Below are positions 24,712 to 33,417 of a DNA stretch of 50,020 nt, one piece after another; position 1 is the first letter of the stretch, and each line of letters opens with the position of its first letter. Origin of the DNA: Burkholderiaceae bacterium (GTDB taxonomy: Bacteria > Pseudomonadota > Gammaproteobacteria > Burkholderiales > Burkholderiaceae_C); the NCBI GenBank assembly GCA_016790175.1, contig JAEUPI010000024.1, forward strand, positions 1 through 50,020, written 5' to 3'. Below the pieces are notes generated by a model. That model did no database searches. It saw only the letters and a list, made by a program, of their open reading frames with translations, and was not told the DNA's origin. The position numbers and the translations under genes are program-made.

Positions 24712-25359
24712 ATGAAGCGCTATCGCCACATCGCCATCGACGGGCCGATCGGTGCGGGCAAGACGACGCTGGCCTCGCTGTTGGCCCCGCAGCTCGGCGC
24801 CGAGCTGCTGCTCGAGCGGCCGCACGAGAACCCGTTCCTGAAGGACTTCTACATCGACGGGCCCCGCTACGCCTTCCAGACGCAGCTGTTCTTCCTGTTC
24901 CAGCGCGTCGAGCAGTACCGCGCGCTGACGCAGCCCGGCATGTTCGTGCCGCTCGTGGTCAGCGACTTCATGTTCGACAAGGATCGGTTGTTCGCGCGGC
25001 TCACGCTGTCGGACGAGGAGTTCCGTCTCTACACGCAGATCCATCAGCAGAGCGCGCCGCACGTGCCGTCGCCCGATCTGGTGATCTGGCTGGACGGCCC
25101 GACGGTCGCGCTGCGCGAGCGCATCCAGCGCCGCGGTCGGCCGATGGAGCGACGCATCGACACCGAGTACCTGCACGCACTGGCGGAAGCCTATGGTGCC
25201 TACTTCGACGAGAACCCGGAATTGCCGGTGTTGATGGTCGACATCGATCGATTCGACCCGCTGCGCCGCCCCGGCGACGTCGCGCTGCTGGTCAAGCGTA
25301 TCGCCGAGTTCCGCGGACCGCGGGAGAGCTGGGAGCCGCCGCCTACAATCGCTGGCTGA
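24712..25359 (+). CDS. Deoxynucleoside kinase (deoxyadenosine/deoxyguanosine kinase type)
   Basis: 215-residue dNK-family kinase that phosphorylates deoxynucleosides for salvage. Walker A is GPIGAGKT (residues 11-18). The substrate-site ERPHENPFL, the SDFMFDKDRLFA segment and a lid-like RIQRRGRPMERRI are present. The exact base specificity cannot be read. It is the last gene of the pcnB-folK-DUF486 run. A -10-like element for the next operon lies inside its last codons. Confidence 0.87.
   Translation: MKRYRHIAIDGPIGAGKTTLASLLAPQLGAELLLERPHENPFLKDFYIDGPRYAFQTQLFFLFQRVEQYRALTQPGMFVPLVVSDFMFDKDRLFARLTLSDEEFRLYTQIHQQSAPHVPSPDLVIWLDGPTVALRERIQRRGRPMERRIDTEYLHALAEAYGAYFDENPELPVLMVDIDRFDPLRRPGDVALLVKRIAEFRGPRESWEPPPTIAG
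25344..25349 (+). promoter_or_regulatory. Putative -10 element for the DUF47-PiT operon
   Basis: TACAAT within CCTACAATCG, inside the 3' end of the kinase gene and 73 bases before the DUF47 ATG. No PHO-box was recognised. Confidence 0.4.
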
Positions 25360-25422
25360 TCCGGCGTCCGGGCCGCGTGGCGGCGTGCGAGGCGGGTCCA
25401 CAACCGGCTGGAGGCCCGCACG

Positions 25423-26073
25423 ATGTTGTTCGGCAAGTTGTTGCCACGAGACGGCAACTTCTTCGAGATGTTCAACGAGCATGGCCGGCTGATTGCCGAA
25501 GGCGCGCGTGCGTTCACGGCGCTGATCGACAACTACGCCGATGCGACGCTGCGCGAGAAGTACGCGGCCGAGGTCGATGCCGCCGAGCGCGCGGCCGACA
25601 AGATCACCGCCGAGGTCAGCCGCGCGTTGCACAAGACCTTCATCACGCCGATCGACCGCGAGCAGATCCATGGCCTGATCAACGCGCTCGACGACGTGCT
25701 CGACCTGCTGCAGGACTCGGCGGAAACCCTGTCGCTGTACGACGTGAAACGGCTGACCGAGGACGTGGTGCGCCTGGGCGACCTGTCGCGCAAGTGCTGC
25801 GAGCGTGTGCAGCATGCGGTGAGCCTGCTTTCGCGCATCAACGAGGCCAGCGTGGCCGAGGCCGCGCTGAAGACCTGCGAGGAGATCGATCGACTGGAAT
25901 CCGATGCCGACCGCGTGATGCGCTCGGCCATCTCGGGCCTGTTTCGCGACGAATCGATCGATACGCGCGAGTTGATCAAGCTCAAGGCGGTCTACGAACA
26001 CCTGGAGTCCATCACCGATCGGTGCGAAGACGTGGCGAACCTGATCGAGGGCGTGGTCCTCGAGAATTCCTGA
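25423..26073 (+). CDS. DUF47/PhoU-like phosphate transport accessory protein
   Basis: 216-residue all-helical protein of the DUF47 (PhoU-like) family. It opens with the usual LFGKLLPRDGNFFEMFNEH and has several acidic helical stretches that in PhoU-type proteins carry metal sites. Members are typically paired with PiT transporters and modulate them. The PiT gene follows after 20 bases. Confidence 0.9.
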   Translation: MLFGKLLPRDGNFFEMFNEHGRLIAEGARAFTALIDNYADATLREKYAAEVDAAERAADKITAEVSRALHKTFITPIDREQIHGLINALDDVLDLLQDSAETLSLYDVKRLTEDVVRLGDLSRKCCERVQHAVSLLSRINEASVAEAALKTCEEIDRLESDADRVMRSAISGLFRDESIDTRELIKLKAVYEHLESITDRCEDVANLIEGVVLENS

Positions 26074-26093
26074 GCGGCCGACGCCGGCGCATC

Positions 26094-27104
26094 GTGGCTG
26101 CCGTCCAGATCAGCTTCTGGGTCGTTGTGATGCTCGTGCTGTTGGCGCTGGCGTTCGACTTCATGAACGGCTTCCACGACGCCGCCAACTCGATCGCCAC
26201 CGTCGTTTCCACCGGCGTGCTCAAGCCGCACCAGGCGGTGGCATTCGCGGCGCTGTTCAACTTCATCGCCATCTGGGTGTTCCAGCTCAAGGTGGCGGCC
26301 ACGGTGGGCAAGGGCATCGTCGATGCGGGCGTGGTGGACCACTACGTGGTCTTCGGTGCGCTGGTCGGCGCGATCGTCTGGAACGTGGTCACCTGGTGGT
26401 ACGGCATCCCATCGAGCTCGTCGCATGCGCTGATCGGCGGCATCGTCGGAGCCGTGATCGCCAAGGCCGGCGCCGGCAAGCTCGTGGGCGCGGGGGTATT
26501 CAAGACGGTGGCCTTCATTCTCGTCTCGCCGGTCCTGGGCTTCCTGTTGGCGTCGCTGATGATGGTGCTGGTGGCATGGGCCTTCCGGCGCACGTCGCCG
26601 CTGCGGGTCGACAACTGGTTCAGGCGGCTGCAGCTCGTCTCGGCAGGCATGTACTCGCTCGGCCACGGTGGCAACGATGCACAGAAGACGATCGGCATCA
26701 TCTGGATGCTGCTGGTGGCCGCCGGCTACGTGGCCGCGGGCGACAAGTCGCCGCCCGCATGGGTGATCTGGAGCTGCTATCTCGCGATCGGGCTCGGCAC
26801 GCTGTTCGGCGGCTGGCGCATCGTGAAGACCATGGGCCAGCGCATCACCAAGCTCAAGCCGGTGGGCGGGTTTTGTGCCGAGACGGGTGGTGCACTGACG
26901 CTGTTCCTCGCCTCGGGCCTCGGCATTCCGGTGTCGACCACCCACACGATCACCGGTGCCATCGTCGGTGTCGGCTCGGTACGCAACGCGTCGGCCGTGC
27001 GCTGGGGCGTCGCAGGCAACATCGTGTGGGCCTGGATCTTCACGATCCCGGCGTCGGCCTTCATGGCCGCGGTGGCCTACTGGTTCAGCCTGAAGCTGCT
27101 GTAG
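26094..27104 (+). CDS. PiT-family inorganic phosphate transporter
   Basis: 336-residue inner-membrane low-affinity phosphate (metal phosphate) symporter. The two inverted family repeats are clear: FDFMNGFHDAANSIAT near the N-terminus and SLGHGGNDAQKTIGI plus GIPVSTTHTITGA in the second half. Hydrophobic segments alternate throughout. The GTG at 26094 is the only suitable start after the DUF47 stop. It forms an operon with DUF47. Its 3' end overlaps the convergent TM2 gene by 20 bases. Confidence 0.92.
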   Translation: MAAVQISFWVVVMLVLLALAFDFMNGFHDAANSIATVVSTGVLKPHQAVAFAALFNFIAIWVFQLKVAATVGKGIVDAGVVDHYVVFGALVGAIVWNVVTWWYGIPSSSSHALIGGIVGAVIAKAGAGKLVGAGVFKTVAFILVSPVLGFLLASLMMVLVAWAFRRTSPLRVDNWFRRLQLVSAGMYSLGHGGNDAQKTIGIIWMLLVAAGYVAAGDKSPPAWVIWSCYLAIGLGTLFGGWRIVKTMGQRITKLKPVGGFCAETGGALTLFLASGLGIPVSTTHTITGAIVGVGSVRNASAVRWGVAGNIVWAWIFTIPASAFMAAVAYWFSLKLL

Positions 27105-27543
27105 GCGCCGCAAGGGCACCTTGCTGCTTCGCCCATTCGAAGTAGCGTTGGCCGGCGAAGGCGATCGTGCTCATCAGCACGGCACCTCCGATCATCACCG
27201 CCGCAATCACGCCCAGCACCGGCGCCCAGCGCGTGGCGCGCGGCGGGTGATCCGGGTTGTGGCTGGCGTCCCAGCGATCGTCGGGCGTCAGGCCGATCGC
27301 GATGGCGCTGAGCATGCCGACGGTGATCATCACGCCCAGCGCCAGGACCATCCACACGGCCGGCCCGTCGTCCTGCCCCAGCGAGTGCATGCGCCAAGCC
27401 CCGACCAGGCCGGCCAGCGACGGCAGCGAATGCAGCCAGGCCAGCATGTCACGCGCTCCGTTCAGGTAGAAGCGATGGGCGCCGAACGACCCGCCGACAA
27501 CCGCGAGCCAGGTGGCCCAGGCCTTCGAACGATAGGCCGTCAT
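27085..27543 (-). CDS. TM2-domain membrane protein
   Basis: 152-residue membrane protein. The N-terminal part carries a TM2-type motif (GGSFGAHRFYLNG), and further hydrophobic segments lie at about 70-95 and 105-130. Function is unknown. The ATG overlaps the stop of the upstream acetyltransferase gene by ATGA, so the two are coupled. Its last 20 bases overlap the PiT gene in antisense. Confidence 0.75.
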   Translation of the reverse strand: MTAYRSKAWATWLAVVGGSFGAHRFYLNGARDMLAWLHSLPSLAGLVGAWRMHSLGQDDGPAVWMVLALGVMITVGMLSAIAIGLTPDDRWDASHNPDHPPRATRWAPVLGVIAAVMIGGAVLMSTIAFAGQRYFEWAKQQGALAAPTAASG

Positions 27544-28073
27544 GGCGCTGGCGTGTGGTGTCCGGGCCCGAGGGCGCGCTGCATCATCACCACGTCGAGC
27601 CAGCGTCCGAACTTCCAGCCGACGTTCGCGACGAGACCGCTGCGCACAAAACCTTGCGCCGCATGCAGCGCGATCGATTCGATGTTGGCCGAATCGCCGA
27701 TGACCGCCACCATCTGCCGGGCGCCCGTGGCCTCGCAACGGGCGATCAGCTCGGCCAGCAGGGCGCGGCCCACGCCGCGCCCGCGGCCCGCCTCGGCCAC
27801 GTAGACCGAGTTCTCGACCGCGAAGCGATAGGCCGGGCGAGGCCTGAAGGGCGCTGCGTAGGCATAGCCGAGCACCGTGCCCGCCGACTCGGCCGCCAGC
27901 CAGGGCAGGTTTCTGGCCTGCTGGTCTGCGAAACGGCGCTGCATCTCGACCAGATCGGGCGGCTCCAGCTCGAACGAACCGGTGCCGCGGCGCACGCTGT
28001 CGGCATAGATGGCGGCAACGGCAGGCAGATCGGCGGTTGCGCAAGGGCGGATCAACAGGTTGTTCGCGGGCAT
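27540..28073 (-). CDS. GNAT-family N-acetyltransferase, phosphinothricin acetyltransferase-like
   Basis: 177-residue acetyltransferase. The N-terminal IRPCATADLPAVAAIYADSV, the ENSVYVAEAGRGRGVGRALL acetyl-CoA-binding motif A and the IGDSANIESIALHAAQGF motif resemble the Pat/YncA branch, which acetylates amino-acid-like herbicides or methionine analogues. The natural substrate is unknown. The start at 28073 gives the family N-terminus. It is divergent from the rpsP operon. Confidence 0.87.
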   Translation of the reverse strand: MPANNLLIRPCATADLPAVAAIYADSVRRGTGSFELEPPDLVEMQRRFADQQARNLPWLAAESAGTVLGYAYAAPFRPRPAYRFAVENSVYVAEAGRGRGVGRALLAELIARCEATGARQMVAVIGDSANIESIALHAAQGFVRSGLVANVGWKFGRWLDVVMMQRALGPGHHTPAP

Positions 28074-28103
28074 GGCGGATCGCAGATGTTGGAGCGAGCG
28101 GCA

Positions 28104-28109
28104 TATAAT
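28104..28109 (+). promoter_or_regulatory. Putative -10 element for the rpsP operon
   Basis: Consensus TATAAT 167 bases ahead of the rpsP ATG. The leader holds a CCGGC / GCCGG stem just after the likely start site; otherwise no conserved element was recognised in it. Confidence 0.5.
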
Positions 28110-28276
28110 GCCCGGCTTTGGCGCCGGCCCGGCTCGACCGCAGAACGGTCGATTGGGCACGTATCTACGAGCGCCGACCGCGGCAGCCTGCATGGGTTGC
28201 CACCATCCGATCGACTGAACCGGTGTGTCTCCCGGCCTGTCGATCATGAACGGAAGAACTGGCTGGGTATTCGATC

Positions 28277-28540
28277 ATGGTCGTGATTCGACTGGCTCGC
28301 GGCGGCGCCAACAAGCGGCCCTTCTACAACATCGTGGTGGCCGATTCGCGCTCGCGGCGCGACGGCAGCTTCATCGAACGCCTGGGCTTCTACAACCCGA
28401 TGGCTGCCGGTGGTGAGCAGGGCCTGCGCGTGGCGCTCGACCGCGTGGCCTACTGGGCCGGCGTGGGCGCGCAGCTTTCACCCACCGTCAAGCGCCTCGT
28501 CGGCGAGGCCAAGGTGCAGACGGCTGCGCCCGCGGCCTGA
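28277..28540 (+). CDS. rpsP: 30S ribosomal protein S16
   Basis: 87-residue ribosomal protein. The N-terminal [20 protein letters not shown] and [14 protein letters not shown] are family hallmarks. It heads rpsP-rimM-trmD-rplS, the conserved order in most bacteria. No strong Shine-Dalgarno sequence sits directly before the ATG; GGAAGAA is about 19 bases upstream. Confidence 0.97.
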   Translation: MVVIRLARGGANKRPFYNIVVADSRSRRDGSFIERLGFYNPMAAGGEQGLRVALDRVAYWAGVGAQLSPTVKRLVGEAKVQTAAPAA

Positions 28541-28584
28541 GCCCACGTCCACACCGCGGCGGCGACGGACCGCCCCATGCATCC

Positions 28585-29181
28585 GTGACGTCGACTGCCG
28601 CCGCGCACGAGGCCCAGGCGTCCGATACGACAGTCTGGCCTGCCGATGCGGTGGAGATCGCGCGCGTGGTCGGTGCCTGGGGCGTCAAGGGCTGGATCAA
28701 GGTCCAGCCCTTGGGCCGGGATGCCCAGGCCCTGCTGGCTGCGCGGCCCTGGTATCTGCAGTCGTCTGCGACGACGCCAAGTGGTGACGCGCAACGATCG
28801 GTACTCGACATTCGCCAAGCGCGGGCGCACAGCGGGACCGTGGTCGCCCTGCCGGCCGGTGCGGCTGACCGCACCCGGGCCGAGGCCCTGCGCGGCGCAC
28901 GGGTGTTCATCTCGCGTGCCGGTTTTCCCGCCGCCGGCGATGGCGAGTACTACTGGGTCGACCTGATCGGCGCCGAGGTCATCAACCGCGAAGGCCAGGT
29001 GCTGGGCCGCGTGACCGGTTTGCTCGACACCGGCGCCAACGACGTGCTGTGCGTGGCGTCGGCCGGCGCGGACCCGGAGGATCGCGGGGCCGAGCGCTTG
29101 ATTCCCTTCGTTGCCGCCTATATCGACCAGGTGGACGTTGCCGGTCGGCGCATCGTCGTCGACTGGAGCCCGGAGGACTGA
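28585..29181 (+). CDS. rimM: Ribosome maturation factor RimM
   Basis: 198-residue 16S processing factor that helps assemble the 30S head around S19. The N-terminal RimM domain (about 23-105, [16 protein letters not shown]) and C-terminal PRC-barrel (about 115-195, [11 protein letters not shown]) are both seen. The GTG at 28585 is assumed; the conserved part begins about 20 residues later. It overlaps trmD by one base (TGATG). Confidence 0.93.
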   Translation: MTSTAAAHEAQASDTTVWPADAVEIARVVGAWGVKGWIKVQPLGRDAQALLAARPWYLQSSATTPSGDAQRSVLDIRQARAHSGTVVALPAGAADRTRAEALRGARVFISRAGFPAAGDGEYYWVDLIGAEVINREGQVLGRVTGLLDTGANDVLCVASAGADPEDRGAERLIPFVAAYIDQVDVAGRRIVVDWSPED

Positions 29182-29930
29182 TGCGCTTCGACGTCGTGAC
29201 GCTGTTTCCGGAACTGTTCGCGCCGCACCAGGCTGTCGGCGTGACCCGGCGAGCATTCGAATCGCGCCAGATCGAGGTGCGGCTGTGGCAACTGCGTGAG
29301 TTTGCGGTCGATGCCTATCGCCGCATCGACGATCGACCGTTCGGCGGTGGCCCCGGCATGGTGATGCTCGTCGAGCCGCTGGAGCGGGCATTGGCGGCCG
29401 TGCGTGCCGAGCGCGGCGGGCACGGGCCGGTTGTGCACTTCACGCCCGCGGGGCGCCGCATCAACCAGGCCTGCGTGAGCGAGTTCGCCGGCGGCGAGGG
29501 TGCCGTACTGATCTGCGGCCGCTACGAAGGCGTGGACCAGCGTTTCATCGACCGCCACGTCGATATCGAACTCAGCCTCGGCGACTTCGTGCTGTCTGGC
29601 GGCGAACTGCCGGCACTGGCGCTGCTCGATGCCGTGGCCCGGCTGCAGCCGGGCGTGCTGACCGAGGCCTCGCACCAGCAGGACAGCTTCTCCGCCGGGT
29701 TGCTCGAAGGGCCGCAATACAGCCGGCCAGAGACCCTGGCGGGGCCGGTGGAGACGGCGGCCGTGCCACCGGTACTGCTGTCGGGCCACCATGCCGAGAT
29801 CGCGCGCTGGCGGCGCGAACGCGCGCTGGAACTGACGGCGCGTCGCCGCCCCGACCTGATCGATGCGGCCCGGACGCGGCACGAGCTCACGGCCGAGGAC
29901 GAGCGGTATCTGGCGACCACCCGGCTATAA
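29181..29930 (+). CDS. trmD: tRNA (guanine-37-N1)-methyltransferase
   Basis: 249-residue SPOUT enzyme methylating G37 of tRNAs to prevent frameshifting. The trefoil-knot motifs [21 protein letters not shown] and [14 protein letters not shown], which form the S-adenosylmethionine site, are complete. Start at 29181 follows from the TGATG overlap with rimM. A TATAAT for rplS overlaps its TAA stop. Confidence 0.97.
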   Translation: MRFDVVTLFPELFAPHQAVGVTRRAFESRQIEVRLWQLREFAVDAYRRIDDRPFGGGPGMVMLVEPLERALAAVRAERGGHGPVVHFTPAGRRINQACVSEFAGGEGAVLICGRYEGVDQRFIDRHVDIELSLGDFVLSGGELPALALLDAVARLQPGVLTEASHQQDSFSAGLLEGPQYSRPETLAGPVETAAVPPVLLSGHHAEIARWRRERALELTARRRPDLIDAARTRHELTAEDERYLATTRL

Positions 29931-29931
29931 T
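29926..29931 (+). promoter_or_regulatory. Putative internal -10 element for rplS
   Basis: TATAAT overlapping the trmD stop codon TAA (29928-29930), 81 bases ahead of the rplS start. It may give rplS extra transcription. Confidence 0.4.
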
Positions 29932-29999
29932 CCGCAGCTTTTCGATCCTCTGCCGGGCGGCTCGCCGAGCCCACCTGACCAAGCGCCGGCACGATCGCC

Positions 30000-30004
30000 A
30001 GGAG
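30000..30004 (+). promoter_or_regulatory. Ribosome binding site fixing the rplS start
   Basis: AGGAG eight bases before GTG 30013. This spacing favours that GTG over the in-frame GTG at 30004, which overlaps the AGGAG itself. Confidence 0.65.
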
Positions 30005-30012
30005 TGATCCCA

Positions 30013-30366
30013 GTGGACCTGATCCGCACCCTCGAGCAGGAAGAAGTCGCCCGGCTCGGCAAGAAGATCCCCGAATTCGCCGCCGGCGATACCGTGATCG
30101 TCAACGTCAACGTCGTCGAAGGCAACCGCAAGCGCGTGCAAGCCTACGAGGGCGTGGTGATCGCCAAGCGCAACCGGGGCCTGAACTCCAGCTTCATCGT
30201 GCGCAAGATTTCCAGTGGCGAAGGCGTGGAGCGCAGCTTCCAGACCTACAGCCCGTTGATCGCCTCGATCGAGGTCAAGCGCCGCGGCGACGTGCGCCGC
30301 GCCAAGCTGTACTTCCTGCGCGAGCGTTCAGGCAAGTCCGCTCGAATCAAGGAAAAGCTCGCCTGA
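30013..30366 (+). CDS. rplS: 50S ribosomal protein L19
   Basis: 117-residue protein at the 30S/50S interface. [34 protein letters not shown] and the C-terminal [20 protein letters not shown] are characteristic. GTG at 30013 chosen from the AGGAG spacing. It is the last gene of the ribosomal operon; a GC-rich hairpin follows. Confidence 0.96.
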   Translation: MDLIRTLEQEEVARLGKKIPEFAAGDTVIVNVNVVEGNRKRVQAYEGVVIAKRNRGLNSSFIVRKISSGEGVERSFQTYSPLIASIEVKRRGDVRRAKLYFLRERSGKSARIKEKLA

Positions 30367-30372
30367 AGCAGC

Positions 30373-30407
30373 ACCGGCGGCCCGCGCGCCGGAGTGCGCG
30401 CGCCGGT
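30373..30407 (+). terminator. Hairpin after rplS
   Basis: Outer arms ACCGGCG / CGCCGGT and inner arms GCGCGC / GCGCGC give a long GC-rich stem seven bases after the L19 stop. There is no T-run, and the Nudix gene starts 16 bases later, so read-through is plausible. Confidence 0.4.
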
Positions 30408-30423
30408 GGAACGGGCTGACCCC

Positions 30424-31128
30424 ATGGCCCAGCGGCCACCGCGCATCGTCGATCCCAAGCAGTTCCCGATCGTCGGCGTCGACGACCACCTGCCGCCGTT
30501 GCCGGGTGAGCGCCTGGCCGAAGCGGCGCTACGCGAACGCTTCGCCGCCGAGGCGCACGCGTGGACCCCCGAGTTCCATGGCGACGGCGCGCGGCTGCTG
30601 CCCGATCAGGATCCGACGCCCGCTTCGGTGCTGATTCCGCTGGTGCTGCGCGAGGAGGGGCCTCGCGTGCTGCTCACGCGGCGCACGGCTCACTTGCGTG
30701 ACCACGCCGGCCAGATCAGCTTTCCCGGCGGTCGGGTCGAAGCCGCCGACGAGAGCGCCGTGCACACCGCCTTGCGCGAAACCGAAGAAGAAGTCGGTCT
30801 CGCCCGCGAGCACGTGCAGGTGCTGGGCCAGCTCAACATCTACACCACGGTGACCGGCTATCGGGTCACGCCGGTCGTGGCCTTGGTGAACCCCGGCTTC
30901 TCGTTGGCGCTGGACGCCTTCGAGGTCGAAGAGGCGTTCGAAGTGCCGCTGCAGTTCCTGATGACGCCGGCGCATCACCGACGGCACGAGATGACATGGC
31001 AGGGCCTGCGCCGGCAGTTCCTGTCGATGCCCTGGCACGCGCCCGATGCCGACGGCCTTTCGCGCGAATACTTCATCTGGGGCGCGACGGCGGCGATGCT
31101 GCGCAACCTCTATTGCTATCTGCGTTGA
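30424..31128 (+). CDS. Nudix CoA pyrophosphatase (NudL-like)
   Basis: 234-residue Nudix hydrolase predicted to cleave CoA and its derivatives to 3',5'-ADP and phosphopantetheine. The Nudix box spans GGRVEAADESAV to RETEEEVGL with the catalytic REXXEE core. The preceding LLTRRTAHLRDHAGQISFPG is the UPF0035 signature that marks the CoA-specific branch. ATG 30424 is chosen over GTG 30394, which lies inside the hairpin region. Confidence 0.88.
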   Translation: MAQRPPRIVDPKQFPIVGVDDHLPPLPGERLAEAALRERFAAEAHAWTPEFHGDGARLLPDQDPTPASVLIPLVLREEGPRVLLTRRTAHLRDHAGQISFPGGRVEAADESAVHTALRETEEEVGLAREHVQVLGQLNIYTTVTGYRVTPVVALVNPGFSLALDAFEVEEAFEVPLQFLMTPAHHRRHEMTWQGLRRQFLSMPWHAPDADGLSREYFIWGATAAMLRNLYCYLR

Positions 31129-31183
31129 CGCGGCGGCCCCGGCCGGCGGAGCCGCCGCAGGGGCTGGTTATCATCGACGCGCC

Positions 31184-32173
31184 ATGAGTTTCTTCGCGGT
31201 TCTGTTCGCGTTGATGATCGAGCAGCTGCGGCCGCTGCCCCGAGACAACTGGGTGCACGACAACCTGATCTCGTGGGTCGGCTGGACGGGCCGTCATTTC
31301 GACGCCGGCCGCGATCACCATGCGTGGGTGGTCTGGGGCGTGGCGGTGCTCACGCCGAGCCTCGCCGCGGCGCTCGTCTATCACCTGCTCGTCTGGCAGC
31401 ATGCGGCGCTCGGGCTCGCATTCGACGTCGTGATCCTGTACCTGACCCTCGGGTTTCGCCAGTTCAGCCACTTCTTCACCGACATCCGAAAGTCGATCGA
31501 CGAAGGCGATGAGCCCAACGCTCGGCGCCGACTGGCCGAGTGGTGTCATCTCGACGCGAGCGAGCTGCCGCGCTCGGAATTCCTGCGCCATGTGATCGAG
31601 CATTCGTTGCTGGCCGCGCACCGGCATGTCTTCGGCGTGTTCTTCTGGTTCGTCGTGCTGTCGACCTTCGGCCTCGGCCCGGCGGGCGCGGTGCTGTACC
31701 GGATGGCCGAGTTCGCCAGCCGCTACTGGGCCTTCAAGAGCCGGGTGCTCGGTGCGCCAGCGAACGACCGGCTGATGCAGATCTCGCAGCGCCTCTTCGC
31801 CTGGATCGACCACCTGCCCAGCCGGCTCACCGCATTCGGATTCGCGGTGGTCGGCAACTTCGAGGAAGCCATCAACGGCTGGCGTCGCGACGCCAGCCTG
31901 TGGAAGCACGACAACGAAGGCGTGCTCCTCGCCGCCGCCGCCGGCGCCGTGGGCGTGCAGCTCGGCGGCGCCGCGGCGCCTGGCGTCACGCCGGACCGCT
32001 CGCGAACCTTCGAATCGGCCGCTTCGCCCGACGACACCGGGGCGCTCGGCTCCACGGCTGGCATGGCTCCGCAGACCGGCCATCTCGACAGCGTGGTCGG
32101 CCTGGTGTGGCGCTCGGTAGTGCTGTGGATGCTGCTGCTGGCGCTGCTGACGCTGGCCAACCTTATCGGCTAG
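31184..32173 (+). CDS. CobD/CbiB-family (AmpE-like) membrane protein
   Basis: 329-residue membrane protein with about four to five hydrophobic segments. It has the family opening SFFAVLFALMIEQLRPL and a conserved FTDIRKSIDEGDEPNARR loop. Burkholderiales copies are annotated CobD/CbiB, but no other cobalamin gene is nearby, and similarity to AmpE-type regulators leaves the role open. Its stop TAG shares the palindrome CTAG (32170-32173) with the stop of convergent rsgA. Confidence 0.72.
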   Translation: MSFFAVLFALMIEQLRPLPRDNWVHDNLISWVGWTGRHFDAGRDHHAWVVWGVAVLTPSLAAALVYHLLVWQHAALGLAFDVVILYLTLGFRQFSHFFTDIRKSIDEGDEPNARRRLAEWCHLDASELPRSEFLRHVIEHSLLAAHRHVFGVFFWFVVLSTFGLGPAGAVLYRMAEFASRYWAFKSRVLGAPANDRLMQISQRLFAWIDHLPSRLTAFGFAVVGNFEEAINGWRRDASLWKHDNEGVLLAAAAGAVGVQLGGAAAPGVTPDRSRTFESAASPDDTGALGSTAGMAPQTGHLDSVVGLVWRSVVLWMLLLALLTLANLIG

Positions 32174-33063
32174 TAGCGCGGCGCCGTCAGCTCGGCATAC
32201 AGCTCTTCGTAGATGCGGTGCCGCGAGGCGGCGATCTCGCCGCGCTCGAGGGCGGCGCGCACGCCGCAGTCGGGCTCCTGGCGGTGCGTGCAGTTGGTGA
32301 AACGGCACGATGCGGCATGGGCGCCCAGGTCGGGCATCCAGTGCGGGAGGTCGGTCGCCGCAATCTGTTGCAGTCCGTATTCCTGGAACCCTGGCGAATC
32401 GATCAGGCCCGTGCGATGGGCTGCGTCGAGCCAGTACCAGCTCGTCGTGGTGGTGGTGTGGCGGCCCGTGTTCAGCGCCGCCGAGATCTCGCCCACCTGC
32501 GCTTCGGCGCCGGGCACCATCAGGTTGATCAGCGTGCTCTTGCCCATGCCGCTCGGTCCCAGCAGCAGCGTGGTCTTGTCGGCCAACAGCGGGCTCAGCA
32601 CCCGGCGCGCTGCCTCGCCCTCGCCCTTGAGCGACACCTCATGCACCGCGACGCCCATCCGACGGTACGGCAACAGCCTGTCGCGCGCCTCGGCCGCGCC
32701 CGGCAGGTCGATCTTGTTCAATACGACCTGCGCGTCGATGCCGGCTGCCGCCGCCGCGATCAGCGCCCGCGCGAGCTGGCTCTCCGCGTACATCGGCTGC
32801 ACGGCCACCAGGAAGAGCAGTCGATCGAGATTGGCGGCGAAGGCTTTGGTGCGAAAGCGGTCCTGCCGCAGCAGCAGATTGCGCCGTTCGTGCACGGACT
32901 CGATCACGCCTTCGTCTCCGCTCGGCGACCAGGCCACGCGGTCGCCGACGACACAGTCGACCTTCTTGCCGCGACGGTGACAGCGCAGCCGCGAACCGTT
33001 GTCGACTTCGACGACGAAGTGCCGCCCATGTGCGCCCACCACGAGACCGGCGTGCGAACTCAC
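32170..33063 (-). CDS. rsgA: Ribosome small-subunit-dependent GTPase A
   Basis: 297-residue circularly permuted GTPase for late 30S maturation. An OB-fold domain (about 1-75) precedes the permuted G domain: NKID (G4) in VVLNKIDLPG, then GPSGMGKSTLIN (G1) and DSPGF (G3). The C-terminal zinc finger is C-x4-C-x-H-x5-C in CRFTNCTHRQEPDC. The start is GTG, three bases after the phhB stop. It is the third gene of M48-phhB-rsgA. Confidence 0.95.
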   Translation of the reverse strand: MSSHAGLVVGAHGRHFVVEVDNGSRLRCHRRGKKVDCVVGDRVAWSPSGDEGVIESVHERRNLLLRQDRFRTKAFAANLDRLLFLVAVQPMYAESQLARALIAAAAAGIDAQVVLNKIDLPGAAEARDRLLPYRRMGVAVHEVSLKGEGEAARRVLSPLLADKTTLLLGPSGMGKSTLINLMVPGAEAQVGEISAALNTGRHTTTTTSWYWLDAAHRTGLIDSPGFQEYGLQQIAATDLPHWMPDLGAHAASCRFTNCTHRQEPDCGVRAALERGEIAASRHRIYEELYAELTAPRY

Positions 33064-33066
33064 GCG

Positions 33067-33417
33067 TCAGTGCCCGACGGCCGCGAGGGCGTCGGACTGC
33101 GCAGCGCAGATGAAGTCGTTCAGCGTGATGCCATGGGCCGAATGGGTCGACCAGCGAACCGTGCAGCGTGCATAGCTCACCTGCAGATCCGGATGGTGAT
33201 CCTGCGCGTTGGCCATCCAGGCCAGCGCGTTGACGAAGCCGATCGTTCGGTGAAAGTCCGGGAACTCGAAACGCCGTTGCAGCGCGTCGTCCACCACCGT
33301 CCAGTCCGGCAGCACCGTCAGCTGTGCGGCGAGAGCCGCGCCGTCCAGACGTGCAGACGCATCGAGCGGCCGGCTGCGGCCGCGGCGCAAGTCCTCGAGG
33401 CTCGCCACCGCTGTCAT
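33067..33417 (-). CDS. phhB: Pterin-4a-carbinolamine dehydratase
   Basis: 116-residue PCD/DCoH-type enzyme recycling the pterin cofactor of aromatic amino acid hydroxylases. The active-site motif AQDHHPDLQVSY with later THSAHGITLNDF is complete. No phenylalanine hydroxylase gene is in the window. It overlaps the M48 gene stop by ATGA and sits three bases ahead of rsgA, so it is translated within that operon. Confidence 0.92.
   Translation of the reverse strand: MTAVASLEDLRRGRSRPLDASARLDGAALAAQLTVLPDWTVVDDALQRRFEFPDFHRTIGFVNALAWMANAQDHHPDLQVSYARCTVRWSTHSAHGITLNDFICAAQSDALAAVGH

Noticed and set aside
28246-28416. A short ORF starting at ATG 28246 and overlapping rpsP out of frame
   Set aside because: Its translation after the first ten residues is an Arg/Gln-rich shadow of rpsP. 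The repeated CGATCATG at 28241 and 28272 made it look like an upstream peptide, but there is no conservation-like pattern as seen at hda.
31184-32173. A cobalamin biosynthesis assignment (CobD) taken at face value
   Set aside because: No other cob/cbi genes are nearby and the family label covers AmpE-like proteins, so only a family-level call is made.
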